Source of the DNA: CADEFQ01 sp035433705
GTDB taxonomy: Bacteria > Pseudomonadota > Gammaproteobacteria > Steroidobacterales > Steroidobacteraceae
Direction: 5' to 3'
DNA length: 6,927 bases
Assembly (NCBI GenBank): GCA_035433705.1
Contig: DAORVK010000094.1
Coordinates: forward strand, 1 to 6,927
Part shown: positions 1 to 6,846 of the stretch, piece by piece
Layout of the letters: each line of letters begins with the position of its first letter
How positions within the stretch are numbered: position 1 is the stretch's first letter
Program-made: the position numbers and the translations under genes
Notes under the pieces: model-generated
The model's database searches: none
What the model was told of the DNA's origin: nothing
The model's input: the letters and a program-made list of their open reading frames with translations, nothing else

Positions 1-275
1 CCGAGCGCCTGCAGCTCGGGGATCAGCGACTGGAAGTTGTAGATCTCGCCGTTGTAGACGACGACCACCGACCCGTCTTCGTTGTAGAGCGGCTGCTGAC
101 CAGTCGCGACATCGATGATGGCGAGCCGGCGGTGCCCGAGCGCGACGCCCGGCTCGTGGTGCTCGCCCTCGCCGTCCGGCCCGCGGTGTGCGATCGAATC
201 GTTCATCCGGCGCAGCAGCGATCGGTCGGGATCGCGCCGGTTCCGGAGGTCGACAATGCCTGTTATTCCACACAT
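1..275 (-). CDS. XrtA/PEP-CTERM-system amidotransferase, N-terminal part (partial)
   Basis: The first 91 residues of a second asparagine-synthase-like enzyme are present; the gene runs off the low-coordinate edge. It starts MCGITGIVDLRNR with Cys2 as the predicted glutaminase nucleophile. Then come MNDSIAHRGPDGEGE (24-38), HRRLAIIDVATGQQPL (48-63) and NEDGSVVVVYNGEIYNF (65-81). This fits, from memory, the amidotransferase that follows the stp2 transferase in XrtA loci better than the complete 644-residue copy does. The synthetase domain is outside the window, so its motifs cannot be checked. It is expected to supply ammonia from glutamine to an unknown carboxylate. GGAA lies about nine bases upstream of ATG 275, and the start is 5 nt after the stp2 stop, so it belongs to the same operon. 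Confidence 0.87.
   Translation of the reverse strand, partial: MCGITGIVDLRNRRDPDRSLLRRMNDSIAHRGPDGEGEHHEPGVALGHRRLAIIDVATGQQPLYNEDGSVVVVYNGEIYNFQSLIPELQAL
30..68 (-). repeat. Near-identical 39-nt segment shared by the two amidotransferase genes (copy 1)
   Basis: Positions 30-54 are identical to 5523-5547, position 55 differs, and 56-68 equal 5549-5561 (38 of 39 bases). It encodes the conserved VV(Y/C)NGEIYNFQ glutaminase core in both paralogs. Protein conservation explains part of this; identity in third positions suggests recent duplication or gene conversion, or simply shared strong codon bias. Confidence 0.85.
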
Positions 276-280
276 GAGCG

Positions 281-1423
281 TCAGTTCCGCGCCAGCAGGC
301 GATCGTAGAGGTCGGAGTAGCCGCGCACCATCGCCTCCATGGAGAACTGCGCGATGCAGCGCTCGCGTGCCGCAGCGCCATGCGCCTCGCGCAACGCCCG
401 CTCATCGAGATAGCGCCGGATCGCGGCCACGAGCGCATCGGCGTCCTCTGAATCGTAGAGCGTACCGCTGACGCCGTCCTCGATCAGTTCACCGTTGCCG
501 CCGACGCGCGCGGCGACCACGGCACGCGCGGAAGCCATCGCCTCGAGGATCGTGTTCGAGATTCCTTCATTGAGCGAAGGCAGCACGAATATGTCAAAGC
601 CGCGCAGGAGCGCCGGGGCATCCGCGCGCGCCCCTGCAAACCACACGTGAGGCGCGATGCCGAGCGCGTGGGCGGCCTCCCGCAGGCGCCCCTCTTCAGG
701 GCCCGCCCCGACGATGGCGAGCCGTAATGGCGCCACGTGAGCGCCTGGAGCCCGCACCAGTTGAGCGAAAGCCTGCAGCAGGCCGATCTGGTTCTTGATC
801 GGATCGAGGCGCCCCACCGTGCCGAGCACGAGTGGGCGTTCGGGGCCCTCCGTCGGCCAGGGCCAGTCCGGCGGCAAGGAACCCATCGGGCTGAAGCGAT
901 CGCCGTCGACGCCATTGTAGATCTGGCGGATGCGGGGTTCGGGCACCCCGACCCTATCGCGGAGCCAGTGCGCAATGTCCTTCGACACGGCGACATAGCG
1001 CTCCGTAGCGGGCCGGCAGAGGCGGCGAATGCGCAGGCCCCGTGCACTCTCGCCCCTCGGATCGGACGCATCCCAGCCGTGCTCGCCATGGACGCGGTGT
1101 CGCACGCCCGCGGCCATTGCGACCCATTGCAGGTCCACGGTGCCGAGATTCCTCGTATGGACGATCGCGGGCCGCAGACGCCGCAGCTGCCGCCAGACGC
1201 GGCCGTAGGCGGCGAGATCCTTGCCCGGCCGCTTGTCGACTGACACGACCTCGACGTCGTCGCGCGCAATGCGCTCGCGGAACGCGCTGTAGCCCGCGAG
1301 ACACACGATTGCGTGGCGGAACCGCTCCCGCGGCATCCGGTTGATGAGATTCACGAGCCCGTTCTCGAGGCCGCCGTAGTCGAGCCGGTAGATGACATGC
1401 GCGATGAGAGGCGCCTCAGCCAT
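281..1423 (-). CDS. Stp2-like sugar transferase, PEP-CTERM/EpsH1 system associated (GT4)
   Basis: The product is a complete 380-residue GT-B glycosyltransferase. The N-terminus AHVIYRLDYGGLENGLVNLI (8-27) is the hallmark opening of the stp2 family, followed by IVHTRNLG at 87-94 and VHGEHGWD at 111-118. The C-terminal nucleotide-sugar domain has YNGVD at 169-173, GTVGRLDPIKNQ at 201-212, and the GT4 E-x7-E pair Glu286/Glu294 in LNEGISNTILEAMA. No membrane segment is evident, so it is probably cytoplasmic or peripheral, adding a sugar during repeat-unit assembly; donor and acceptor are unknown. It begins 10 nt after the dehydrogenase stop with no strong ribosome site, consistent with coupled translation. 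Its TGA is 5 nt before the next gene. The reading frame is intact and the length matches the family (about 375-385 residues, from memory). Confidence 0.92.
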   Translation of the reverse strand: MAEAPLIAHVIYRLDYGGLENGLVNLINRMPRERFRHAIVCLAGYSAFRERIARDDVEVVSVDKRPGKDLAAYGRVWRQLRRLRPAIVHTRNLGTVDLQWVAMAAGVRHRVHGEHGWDASDPRGESARGLRIRRLCRPATERYVAVSKDIAHWLRDRVGVPEPRIRQIYNGVDGDRFSPMGSLPPDWPWPTEGPERPLVLGTVGRLDPIKNQIGLLQAFAQLVRAPGAHVAPLRLAIVGAGPEEGRLREAAHALGIAPHVWFAGARADAPALLRGFDIFVLPSLNEGISNTILEAMASARAVVAARVGGNGELIEDGVSGTLYDSEDADALVAAIRRYLDERALREAHGAAARERCIAQFSMEAMVRGYSDLYDRLLARN

Positions 1424-1433
1424 GCGTTACCGG

Positions 1434-2750
1434 CTACCAGCAGATCGCCGCATAGCGGCTGCCGCCGGCGCCGCGCGGCTCGATGCCAACGACATCGACC
1501 ACGCGATGCCGCGCCCGCAGCTCCTCCTGCAACACGGTCTCGATGAGTCGACCCCCGAGCCCGACGAGAATCGTATCGCCGTGGCGTACGGCCTCCTCGC
1601 AGGAGCCGACCATCAGGTTGCCGATGTGCGGGATGCTCTGCTCGATGAAGCGCTTGTTGGCGCCAATGAGGCGCGACAGGTTCACCTCGGGGTCGTAGAT
1701 ACGCAGGTCGTAGCCCTTGCCGATCAGGCGCTCGGCCACCGAGACGAGCGGGCTCTCGCGCAGATCGTCGGTGCCCTTCTTGAAGCTGAGGCCGATCATG
1801 CCGACCTTGCGCGTCTCGCCCTGCATCACCTGATCAATGGCGGCATCGATGTGCGCGCGGTTGCTGCCAAGCACGCCACCGAGCATCGGCGTCACGACGT
1901 CGCGCGTCTTGCCCATGTAGGTGAGCGCGCGCAGGTCCTTCGGCAGGCAGGACCCGCCGAACGCGAAGCCGGGCCGCAGGTAAGCCGGCGAGATGTTGAG
2001 CTGCGTATCCTTGCAGATGAGCCCCATCACCTCGCGCGCATCGACGCCCACGGCCTGCGCGAGCCGCCCGATTTCGTTCGCGAAGGTGATCTTGACCGCG
2101 TGGAACGCGTTGGCCGCGTACTTCTGCATTTCGGCGACGCCGATCGACGTGACGACGAACTCGCAGGGCAAAGATCCGAAGACCTGGCGCAGCACGTCCG
2201 CCGCGCGCGTCGACTTCGTGCCGACGATGGTGATCGGCGGACGGTCGTAGTCCTTGATCGAGGTGCCTTCGCGCAGGAATTCCGGCTGGAACGCGAGCCC
2301 GAAGTCGTTGTCGGCCACTTTGCCGCTCGCCTTCTCGAGTGTGGGACGCACCAGTTCGTCGAGCGTGCCGGGCTGCACGGTCGAGCGCAGCACCACCGTG
2401 TGGAAGGCCGCTTTCTGCTTGAGCGCCGCGCCGATCGATTCCATCACGCGGCGGATGTAGCTCATGTCCTGGCTGCCGTTCGGGCTCGAGGGCGTACCGA
2501 CGCAGACGAAGGACAGCTCGGTGTCGCGGATGGCCGCGGCGACGTCATCAGTCACCTTCACGCGGCCCGACGCCACGACCTCGCGCGTGAGGTCCTGGAT
2601 GCCCTCCTCGACGATCGGCGACTTGCCGCTGCGGATCAGCTCGAGCTTGAGGGGATCGACATCGACGCCGGTGACTTCGTGACCGTCCCGCGCGAGGCAG
2701 GCCATCGACACCGCACCGACATAACCGAGACCGAATATGCTGATCTTCAT
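1434..2750 (-). CDS. algD: Nucleotide-sugar 6-dehydrogenase, AlgD (GDP-mannose dehydrogenase)-like
   Basis: The 438-residue product (AlgD of Pseudomonas aeruginosa has 436) oxidises a nucleotide sugar twice with NAD to the uronic acid, probably GDP-mannose to GDP-mannuronate. The NAD-binding Rossmann start is MKISIFGLGYVG with GxGxxG at 7-12 and acidic VDVD at 29-32. The catalytic Cys268 sits in GFAFGGSCLPKD. Lys210, Asn214, His217, Asn252, Tyr257 and Arg259 fall at the same numbers as the AlgD active-site residues I recall. His217 favours AlgD over UDP-glucose dehydrogenases, which usually have Leu there; Ala256 replaces an AlgD Tyr. The C-terminal ICW also matches AlgD. The start ATG overlaps the stp1 stop (ATGA) and has GGAGAAGG (2765-2758) seven bases upstream. 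An in-frame open stretch above it runs through stp1 and the gap and is spurious. UDP-glucose or another hexose as substrate is not excluded, so the gene symbol is by homology only. Confidence 0.85.
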   Translation of the reverse strand: MKISIFGLGYVGAVSMACLARDGHEVTGVDVDPLKLELIRSGKSPIVEEGIQDLTREVVASGRVKVTDDVAAAIRDTELSFVCVGTPSSPNGSQDMSYIRRVMESIGAALKQKAAFHTVVLRSTVQPGTLDELVRPTLEKASGKVADNDFGLAFQPEFLREGTSIKDYDRPPITIVGTKSTRAADVLRQVFGSLPCEFVVTSIGVAEMQKYAANAFHAVKITFANEIGRLAQAVGVDAREVMGLICKDTQLNISPAYLRPGFAFGGSCLPKDLRALTYMGKTRDVVTPMLGGVLGSNRAHIDAAIDQVMQGETRKVGMIGLSFKKGTDDLRESPLVSVAERLIGKGYDLRIYDPEVNLSRLIGANKRFIEQSIPHIGNLMVGSCEEAVRHGDTILVGLGGRLIETVLQEELRARHRVVDVVGIEPRGAGGSRYAAICW

Positions 2751-3837
2751 CTGCCTGCCTTCTCCATGATGCCATCGAGCCGGGTCATGGACGCCACCCA
2801 GCTGTGATGACTCAACACACGATCGCGACCCGCCGCGGAGAGTCTCTGCCGGATCGCCCGATCGCCCAGAATGCCCTCGATTGCATCGATCCACTGCGAC
2901 GGATTCGACGCTACCAGCAAGTGTTCGCCTGCCACCGCGTCGACGCCGCCGGACGCCTCTCGGCTGCAGACGACCGGCACACCCATCGCCATCGACTCGA
3001 GGATCTTGTTCTGCGTACCGCGTGCGATCGCCAGCGGCGCGACCGTAAGCGCCGCTCGCCGCACATGCGGGCGCACATCGGGCACCGAGCCCGTGACGGT
3101 GACGCCCGGCTCGCGCGCCAGCGCGCGGATCGATTCGGGCGGATCGGCGCCGACGATCGCAAAACGCACGCCCGGGCGCCGGGCACGCAGTGCCGGCAGG
3201 ATGTCGCGACAGAAGCCTGTCACGCCCTGCTGGTTCGGGTAGTAATCCATGCGGCCGACGAAGGCAATCAGGTCGGGCTCGTAGGGCGTTTCGTCGGGCG
3301 NNNNNNNNNNNNNNNNNNNNNNNNNNNNNNNNNNNNNNNNNNNNNNNNNNNNNNNNNNNNNNNNNNNNNNNNNNNNNNNNNNNNNNNNNNNNNNNNNNNN
3401 GCGTATTCGCGCCACTTCTGCGAATCCATGTCGCCGAAGTCCATGATCCTGAGCGGGGCTTTAACGCGCTCGACATAGCCCGCGACCGACGAGCAGTGCA
3501 CGAACACGAGATCGAAGCGCGAGGCCTCTGCCGCCGCCGCGATCCGCTGGGCGAGGCGGCGTGACCAGAAGTAGCCGAAGCTCGACGGCGCGGGTGTCGG
3601 CAGACGAGCCACCATCTGCGCAAAGGCGACACGAGCCGGGATCACCTCGACGAGCACTTCCGCACAATGCTTGCCGAGATCGCGGGACTCCGCCAGTTCC
3701 GCCGCGGAGCGCGCGAGCGAAGCGACGGTGACCCGATGCCCCTGCTCGTGCAGGTGCCGGATGATGTTGAACGGCCGGATCTTGCCGCCGCGCTTCGGCG
3801 GATACGGGACGCGGTGGCAGACGAAGAGGACGTTCAT
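2747..3837 (-). CDS. Stp1-like sugar transferase, PEP-CTERM/EpsH1 system associated (interrupted by assembly gap)
   Basis: The N-terminal half (3837-3401, 145 residues) starts MNVLFVCHRVPYPPKRGGKI, the typical opening of the GT4-type stp1 family, and runs to MDFGDMDSQKWREY at its end. The C-terminal half (3300-2747, 183 full residues) resumes at PDETPYEP and has FVGRMDYYPNQ, GADPPESIRAL and IARGTQNKILESMAMG. The last matches the E-x7-E region of GT4 enzymes with Arg in place of the first Glu, as I recall for this family. The halves are in different frames across the 100 N, so the gap length is wrong; this need not mean a broken gene. The family is about 400 residues, so roughly 70 are hidden, including the usual NGVD-type linker. 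Predicted role: cytoplasmic transfer of a sugar to a lipid-linked repeat unit. Both ends overlap their neighbours by 4 nt (ATGA). Confidence 0.88.
3301..3400. other. Assembly gap (100 N)
   Basis: One hundred consecutive N lie inside the stp1-like gene. Exactly 100 N is the common placeholder for a gap of unknown length. If the gene is intact, the real length must leave remainder 2 when divided by 3 (437 nt before plus 554 nt after must sum with it to a multiple of 3). The family's usual length suggests about 200 nt. All coordinates below and above are relative to this placeholder. Confidence 0.97.
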
Positions 3838-5768
3838 GCCGCAAGCTTCGACTTGAGGTCCGCCGTGACCGCCTCGACGCTCGCGCCGTCGAGATAGAGG
3901 CGCGCCCAGATCTCGAGATTGACGAGCGCGAGCAGGTGGTCGGTGCGGTCGGCCCGCTGTGCCTCGTGCTCGGCGATCGTGCGCGATACGGCCTCCGGAT
4001 CGAGCAAACCGCGGTGCCGTACAGTGTCCGGCGAGAGGAGGTCGGCGACCAGCGGCGCAAGTTCCTGCTTGAACCACGCACCGATCGGCGCGCCGAAGCC
4101 GCGCTTCTCGCGCTTCAGGATGCTCTCGGGCAGCACGCCCTCGAGCGCGCGCTTCATCGCGTACTTGAGATCGCCCCCGCCCACCTTGAGCTTCCCCGGC
4201 ATGCGGGCCGCCAGTGTCACGAGCCGCTGGTCGAGCAGCGGCACGCGGCATTCGAGCGACACAGCCATGCTCATCTTGTCGGTGAGCATCAGCAGGTCCT
4301 CGGGCATCTGCGTGGCGAGATCCACGTCCATCAGGCGTCGCAGCGGGTCTGTGGCGCCGGAAGCCGCGAAGGCGCGCGCGATGCAATCGTCGAACTCGCC
4401 GCCCTTTCCGGGCAGCAACGCGGCGCGTTCTTCTGCCCCGAAGACCTCCATGTAGCGTCGGTACCGCTCCTCGAAGGGCAACGCATCGGCGAGCACGAAG
4501 GCCTTGGCAAGCCGCAGCTCATTCAGCAGTCGATGGTGCCGGTCGCTCGGCAGGCGCCGCGCGATCGGGTCGATCAGGCCGCGGCGGATCAGCCGCGGAA
4601 TGCGTTGGTAGTGCCGCCGGTAGTGCTCATCGAGATAGCGCCGGTAGCCACCGAAGAGTTCATCGCCGCCGACGCCGGAGAGGATCACGGTCACGTCCTC
4701 GCGGGCGAACTTCGACACAAGGTAGGTCGTGATGAAGGCGGCATCCGCGACCGGCTCGTCCATGTGCCACAGGAGTTGCGGCAGCAGCGCCGCGACATCC
4801 GGCTGCACGAGAATCTCGCGGTGTGTGGTCCCGAAGGCCTGCGCGACGGCGCGCGCATGCGGCAGCTCGTTGTAGAGCGCTGCGCCCGAGGAGCCCGCGA
4901 AACCAATCGAATAGGTGCGCACGGGCTGATCCGTGTGGCGCGACATGAATGCGACGACTGCGCTCGAGTCGATGCCACCGGAGAGGAACGCGCCGATCGG
5001 CACGTCGCTGACCATCTGCTCGCGTACGGCGCGCTCCATTTCGCTGCGCAGTTCGTCGATCCAGGCTTTTTCGGTCCGGTTCCCGTCGATCTCCGGTTTG
5101 AGCGACCAGTACGCGCGAATGTCGACGCGCCCCTCCTCCACCACCAACCGATGACCCGGGGGGAGCTTGCGCATGCCGGCAAAGAGCGCGTTCGGCGCGC
5201 ATACGTAGCCGACCGACAGGTACTGCGCAAGCGCGGCTGCGTCGATGCGCGCCTCGATGCCCGGCACGCGCAGCAGCGCCTTGGCTTCCGAAGCGAACGC
5301 AAACCGCGTCGCGTCCTGGTAGTAGTAGAGCGGCTTGATGCCGAGCGGATCGCGCGCCACCAGCAAGCGCCGGCGCCGGCGATCCCAGATCGCGAGCCCG
5401 AACATGCCCTCGAGCCGCCCGAGGATCGCGTCACCCCACTCCTCGTAGCCGTGCACGACCACTTCGGTGTCACTGCGCGTCGCGAAGCGATGCCCCCTGC
5501 TCTCGAGTTCGGTACGCAGCGCCTGGAAGTTGTAGATCTCGCCGTTGCAGACGACGACCACGTTGCCGTCTTCTCCGGTGATCGGCTGATGGCCACCGGC
5601 GACGTCGATGATCGAGAGACGCCGCATGCCGAGCAGCAGCGGACCCTCTGCAAAACTGCCTTCATCATCTGGCCCGCGATGACGGATCGCGATGCCCATC
5701 CGGTGCAGCAGCTCGGGCGCGTCGGGTGCCGAACCGTTGAGGCCGAGGACTCCGTAGATGCCGCACAT
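3834..5768 (-). CDS. Asparagine-synthase-like glutamine-dependent amidotransferase (complete copy)
   Basis: The 644-residue product has the two-domain AsnB architecture. The N-terminal class II glutaminase domain (about 1-215) starts MCGIYGV, with Cys2 as the expected nucleophile after Met removal. It contains RHRGPDDEG at 29-37, NGEIYN at 75-80 and SDTEV at 99-103. The C-terminal ATP-pyrophosphatase domain has the PP-loop SGGIDSS at 263-269, then SGVGGDELFGGY at 364-375 and LECRVPLLD at 505-513. The acidic residue usual at the third position of the second motif is Val366. Length fits the family (about 600-650). Such enzymes in polysaccharide clusters release ammonia from glutamine and amidate an acyl-AMP; the acceptor may be a uronic acid or amino acid rather than aspartate (inference). 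It starts 4 nt after the FemAB-like stop with no clear ribosome site, and its TGA overlaps the stp1 start in ATGA, so coupling is likely. It is a paralog of the partial gene at 1-275. Confidence 0.9.
   Translation of the reverse strand: MCGIYGVLGLNGSAPDAPELLHRMGIAIRHRGPDDEGSFAEGPLLLGMRRLSIIDVAGGHQPITGEDGNVVVVCNGEIYNFQALRTELESRGHRFATRSDTEVVVHGYEEWGDAILGRLEGMFGLAIWDRRRRRLLVARDPLGIKPLYYYQDATRFAFASEAKALLRVPGIEARIDAAALAQYLSVGYVCAPNALFAGMRKLPPGHRLVVEEGRVDIRAYWSLKPEIDGNRTEKAWIDELRSEMERAVREQMVSDVPIGAFLSGGIDSSAVVAFMSRHTDQPVRTYSIGFAGSSGAALYNELPHARAVAQAFGTTHREILVQPDVAALLPQLLWHMDEPVADAAFITTYLVSKFAREDVTVILSGVGGDELFGGYRRYLDEHYRRHYQRIPRLIRRGLIDPIARRLPSDRHHRLLNELRLAKAFVLADALPFEERYRRYMEVFGAEERAALLPGKGGEFDDCIARAFAASGATDPLRRLMDVDLATQMPEDLLMLTDKMSMAVSLECRVPLLDQRLVTLAARMPGKLKVGGGDLKYAMKRALEGVLPESILKREKRGFGAPIGAWFKQELAPLVADLLSPDTVRHRGLLDPEAVSRTIAEHEAQRADRTDHLLALVNLEIWARLYLDGASVEAVTADLKSKLAA
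5523..5561 (-). repeat. Near-identical 39-nt segment shared by the two amidotransferase genes (copy 2)
   Basis: This is the partner of the segment at 30-68, in the same orientation and about 5.5 kb away. The single difference (5548) changes the residue before NGEIYN from Tyr in the partial copy to Cys74 here. Such a direct repeat is a possible site for recombination or for misassembly with short reads. Confidence 0.85.
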
Positions 5769-5772
5769 GTCG

Positions 5773-6846
5773 CTAACCGAGGTGCTTCGCGACCGGCGGG
5801 CCGAGGAGTCGGGTCAGCGCGATCGGCAGCTTGCGCCAGATGCGGATCATCGCTTCGTACTTCGGATTCGTCGGACTGAGATTCGGCATCTCGCGCCGTT
5901 TGACGAGGAAGTACTCGTAGTAGAGCGGCTCGGGCTCGAACCCCCAGTAGGTCTTGAAGTCGAAGGAGCCGGTGCCGCGCTTGCTGCGGCCGTAGTCGAA
6001 GAGGCGTCGCCCGCCCTCTCGCGCGCGCTCCATCACGCTCCAGTACATGAAGTCATTGCCGGACACGCTGCGCGCCGCGAGGGTACCGCCGCCGTAATAG
6101 GGCAGCACCTCGTCGCGGAAATAGAAGCTCAGTACGCTCGCCACCGGCGCCGCCTCGTGTATCACGGTGAGGATCTCGCAATCCTCGCCGAACACGTCCT
6201 GCAGGATCTCGAGGTAGCGTTTCGAAAACACCGGCGTGCCGAGGTTGCGCAGGCTCTCCGAATACATCGCATAGTGGCGGTCAGGGCGCGCGTCGATCTC
6301 GGAACGCAGCCCCTTCTGGATTCCCTTGCGGACCATCGCGCGCTGCTTGCGCGGGATCGCGAGCAGGTTCTTTTCGCTGTCCGCATCGATCGCCTTGCGG
6401 AAGGTGACGTAGAGGTCCTTGACGGGCCAGTCCGGATGCTGGCGCCGCCGGTTGCGCATCTCGAGGTGGTCGACGCCGAGTTCGCGTGCGAGCGCACAGG
6501 CGCGCGCCTCGAGCGCGGCCTTCGCCGTCTCGTCGGCCGCGACGATCCCGCCATAGACGCAGAAAGGCGTCGAGACAAGCGAATGGCCGAAGAACAGGCT
6601 CTTCACTTCGGCGAGCGGCAATACGCCCCGCACCTCGCCGCCCGCCAGTGCGACCAGATAGTGCGTGCGATGCCCGAACGCGCGTCGCAGCACTTCGCGC
6701 CACCCCGCCAGATGGAAGAACGTACCCTCGGGGTGTGACTTGACGAAGGCGTCCCATGCGCTTTCGAGGTCGGGGGCAAGCAGCAGAACCTCGGGATCAC
6801 GCGCACGGGATTCAGATCCCGTGCTACCCGACACCAAACACCTCAT
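5773..6846 (-). CDS. FemAB-related protein of the XrtA/PEP-CTERM system
   Basis: The product is 357 residues from ATG 6846. It resembles the FemAB-related family found next to XrtA-type deacetylases: WDAFVKSHPEGTFFH at about 31-45, a GNAT-like core, the YYGGGT segment at 250-255, FDYGRSKRGTGSFDFK at 283-298, and the family-like tail with NLSPTNPKY at 322-330 and LLGPPVAKHLG at the end. FemAB relatives have acetyltransferase-like folds and move aminoacyl groups onto cell-wall precursors. The acceptor in XrtA loci is not known to me; a role in modifying polysaccharide or its carrier is inference. The start is uncertain: ATG 6846 overlaps the deacetylase by 23 nt, whereas GTG 6834 has a better GAGG six bases upstream and gives 353 residues. 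No later ATG, GTG or TTG precedes the conserved region. Residues 6-20 look unconserved and contain a hairpin. No signal peptide is seen, so the protein is probably cytoplasmic. Confidence 0.88.
   Translation of the reverse strand: MRCLVSGSTGSESRARDPEVLLLAPDLESAWDAFVKSHPEGTFFHLAGWREVLRRAFGHRTHYLVALAGGEVRGVLPLAEVKSLFFGHSLVSTPFCVYGGIVAADETAKAALEARACALARELGVDHLEMRNRRRQHPDWPVKDLYVTFRKAIDADSEKNLLAIPRKQRAMVRKGIQKGLRSEIDARPDRHYAMYSESLRNLGTPVFSKRYLEILQDVFGEDCEILTVIHEAAPVASVLSFYFRDEVLPYYGGGTLAARSVSGNDFMYWSVMERAREGGRRLFDYGRSKRGTGSFDFKTYWGFEPEPLYYEYFLVKRREMPNLSPTNPKYEAMIRIWRKLPIALTRLLGPPVAKHLG
6803..6824. repeat. Perfect 9-bp inverted repeat with a 4-nt loop at the deacetylase/FemAB junction
   Basis: Arms GCACGGGAT (6803-6811) and ATCCCGTGC (6816-6824) flank the loop TCAG (6812-6815). 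In the minus-strand transcript the stem begins on the G of the deacetylase stop codon TAG and spans codons 8-15 of the FemAB-like gene (10-22 nt after the GTG candidate start). It is not followed by a T-tract on the transcript, so it is not a normal intrinsic terminator. It could tune translation or mRNA stability at the junction, or be a remnant of a dispersed palindromic repeat. The structure is directly visible; the function is unknown. Confidence 0.8.

Noticed and set aside
737..1243. Plus-strand open frame of 168 codons opposite the stp2-like gene
   Set aside because: It is a mirror frame of a well-supported glycosyltransferase with no independent evidence.
1392..2807. Plus-strand open frame of 471 codons opposite the dehydrogenase
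   Set aside because: The real gene is the AlgD-like protein on the minus strand. The plus-strand product has low complexity and no known motif, and it crosses three gene boundaries.
2751..3632. In-frame upstream extension of the dehydrogenase through stp1 and the N gap
   Set aside because: The extension is an Arg/Ser/Ala-rich out-of-frame reading of stp1 and includes unknown bases. The AlgD-like start MKISIFGLGYVG with a ribosome site fixes the true start at 2750.
3838..4386. Upstream in-frame extension of the stp1-like protein
   Set aside because: This stretch is the out-of-frame reading of the amidotransferase C-terminus. The family-typical start MNVLFVCHRVPYPP at 3837 sits in a standard ATGA overlap.
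3936..5879. Long plus-strand open frame of 647 codons opposite the complete amidotransferase
   Set aside because: It is antisense to a protein with clear catalytic motifs. Its translation is rich in Arg, Ala and His without recognisable domains, as expected for the mirror frame of a GC-rich gene.
5758..6738. Plus-strand open frame of 326 codons opposite the FemAB-like gene
   Set aside because: It is an antisense shadow of a conserved gene with codon-biased GC content. No ribosome site or domain supports it.
6803..6824. Hairpin as an intrinsic terminator after the deacetylase gene
   Set aside because: There is no T-tract after the stem on the minus-strand transcript, and the stem lies inside the coding region of the overlapping next gene.
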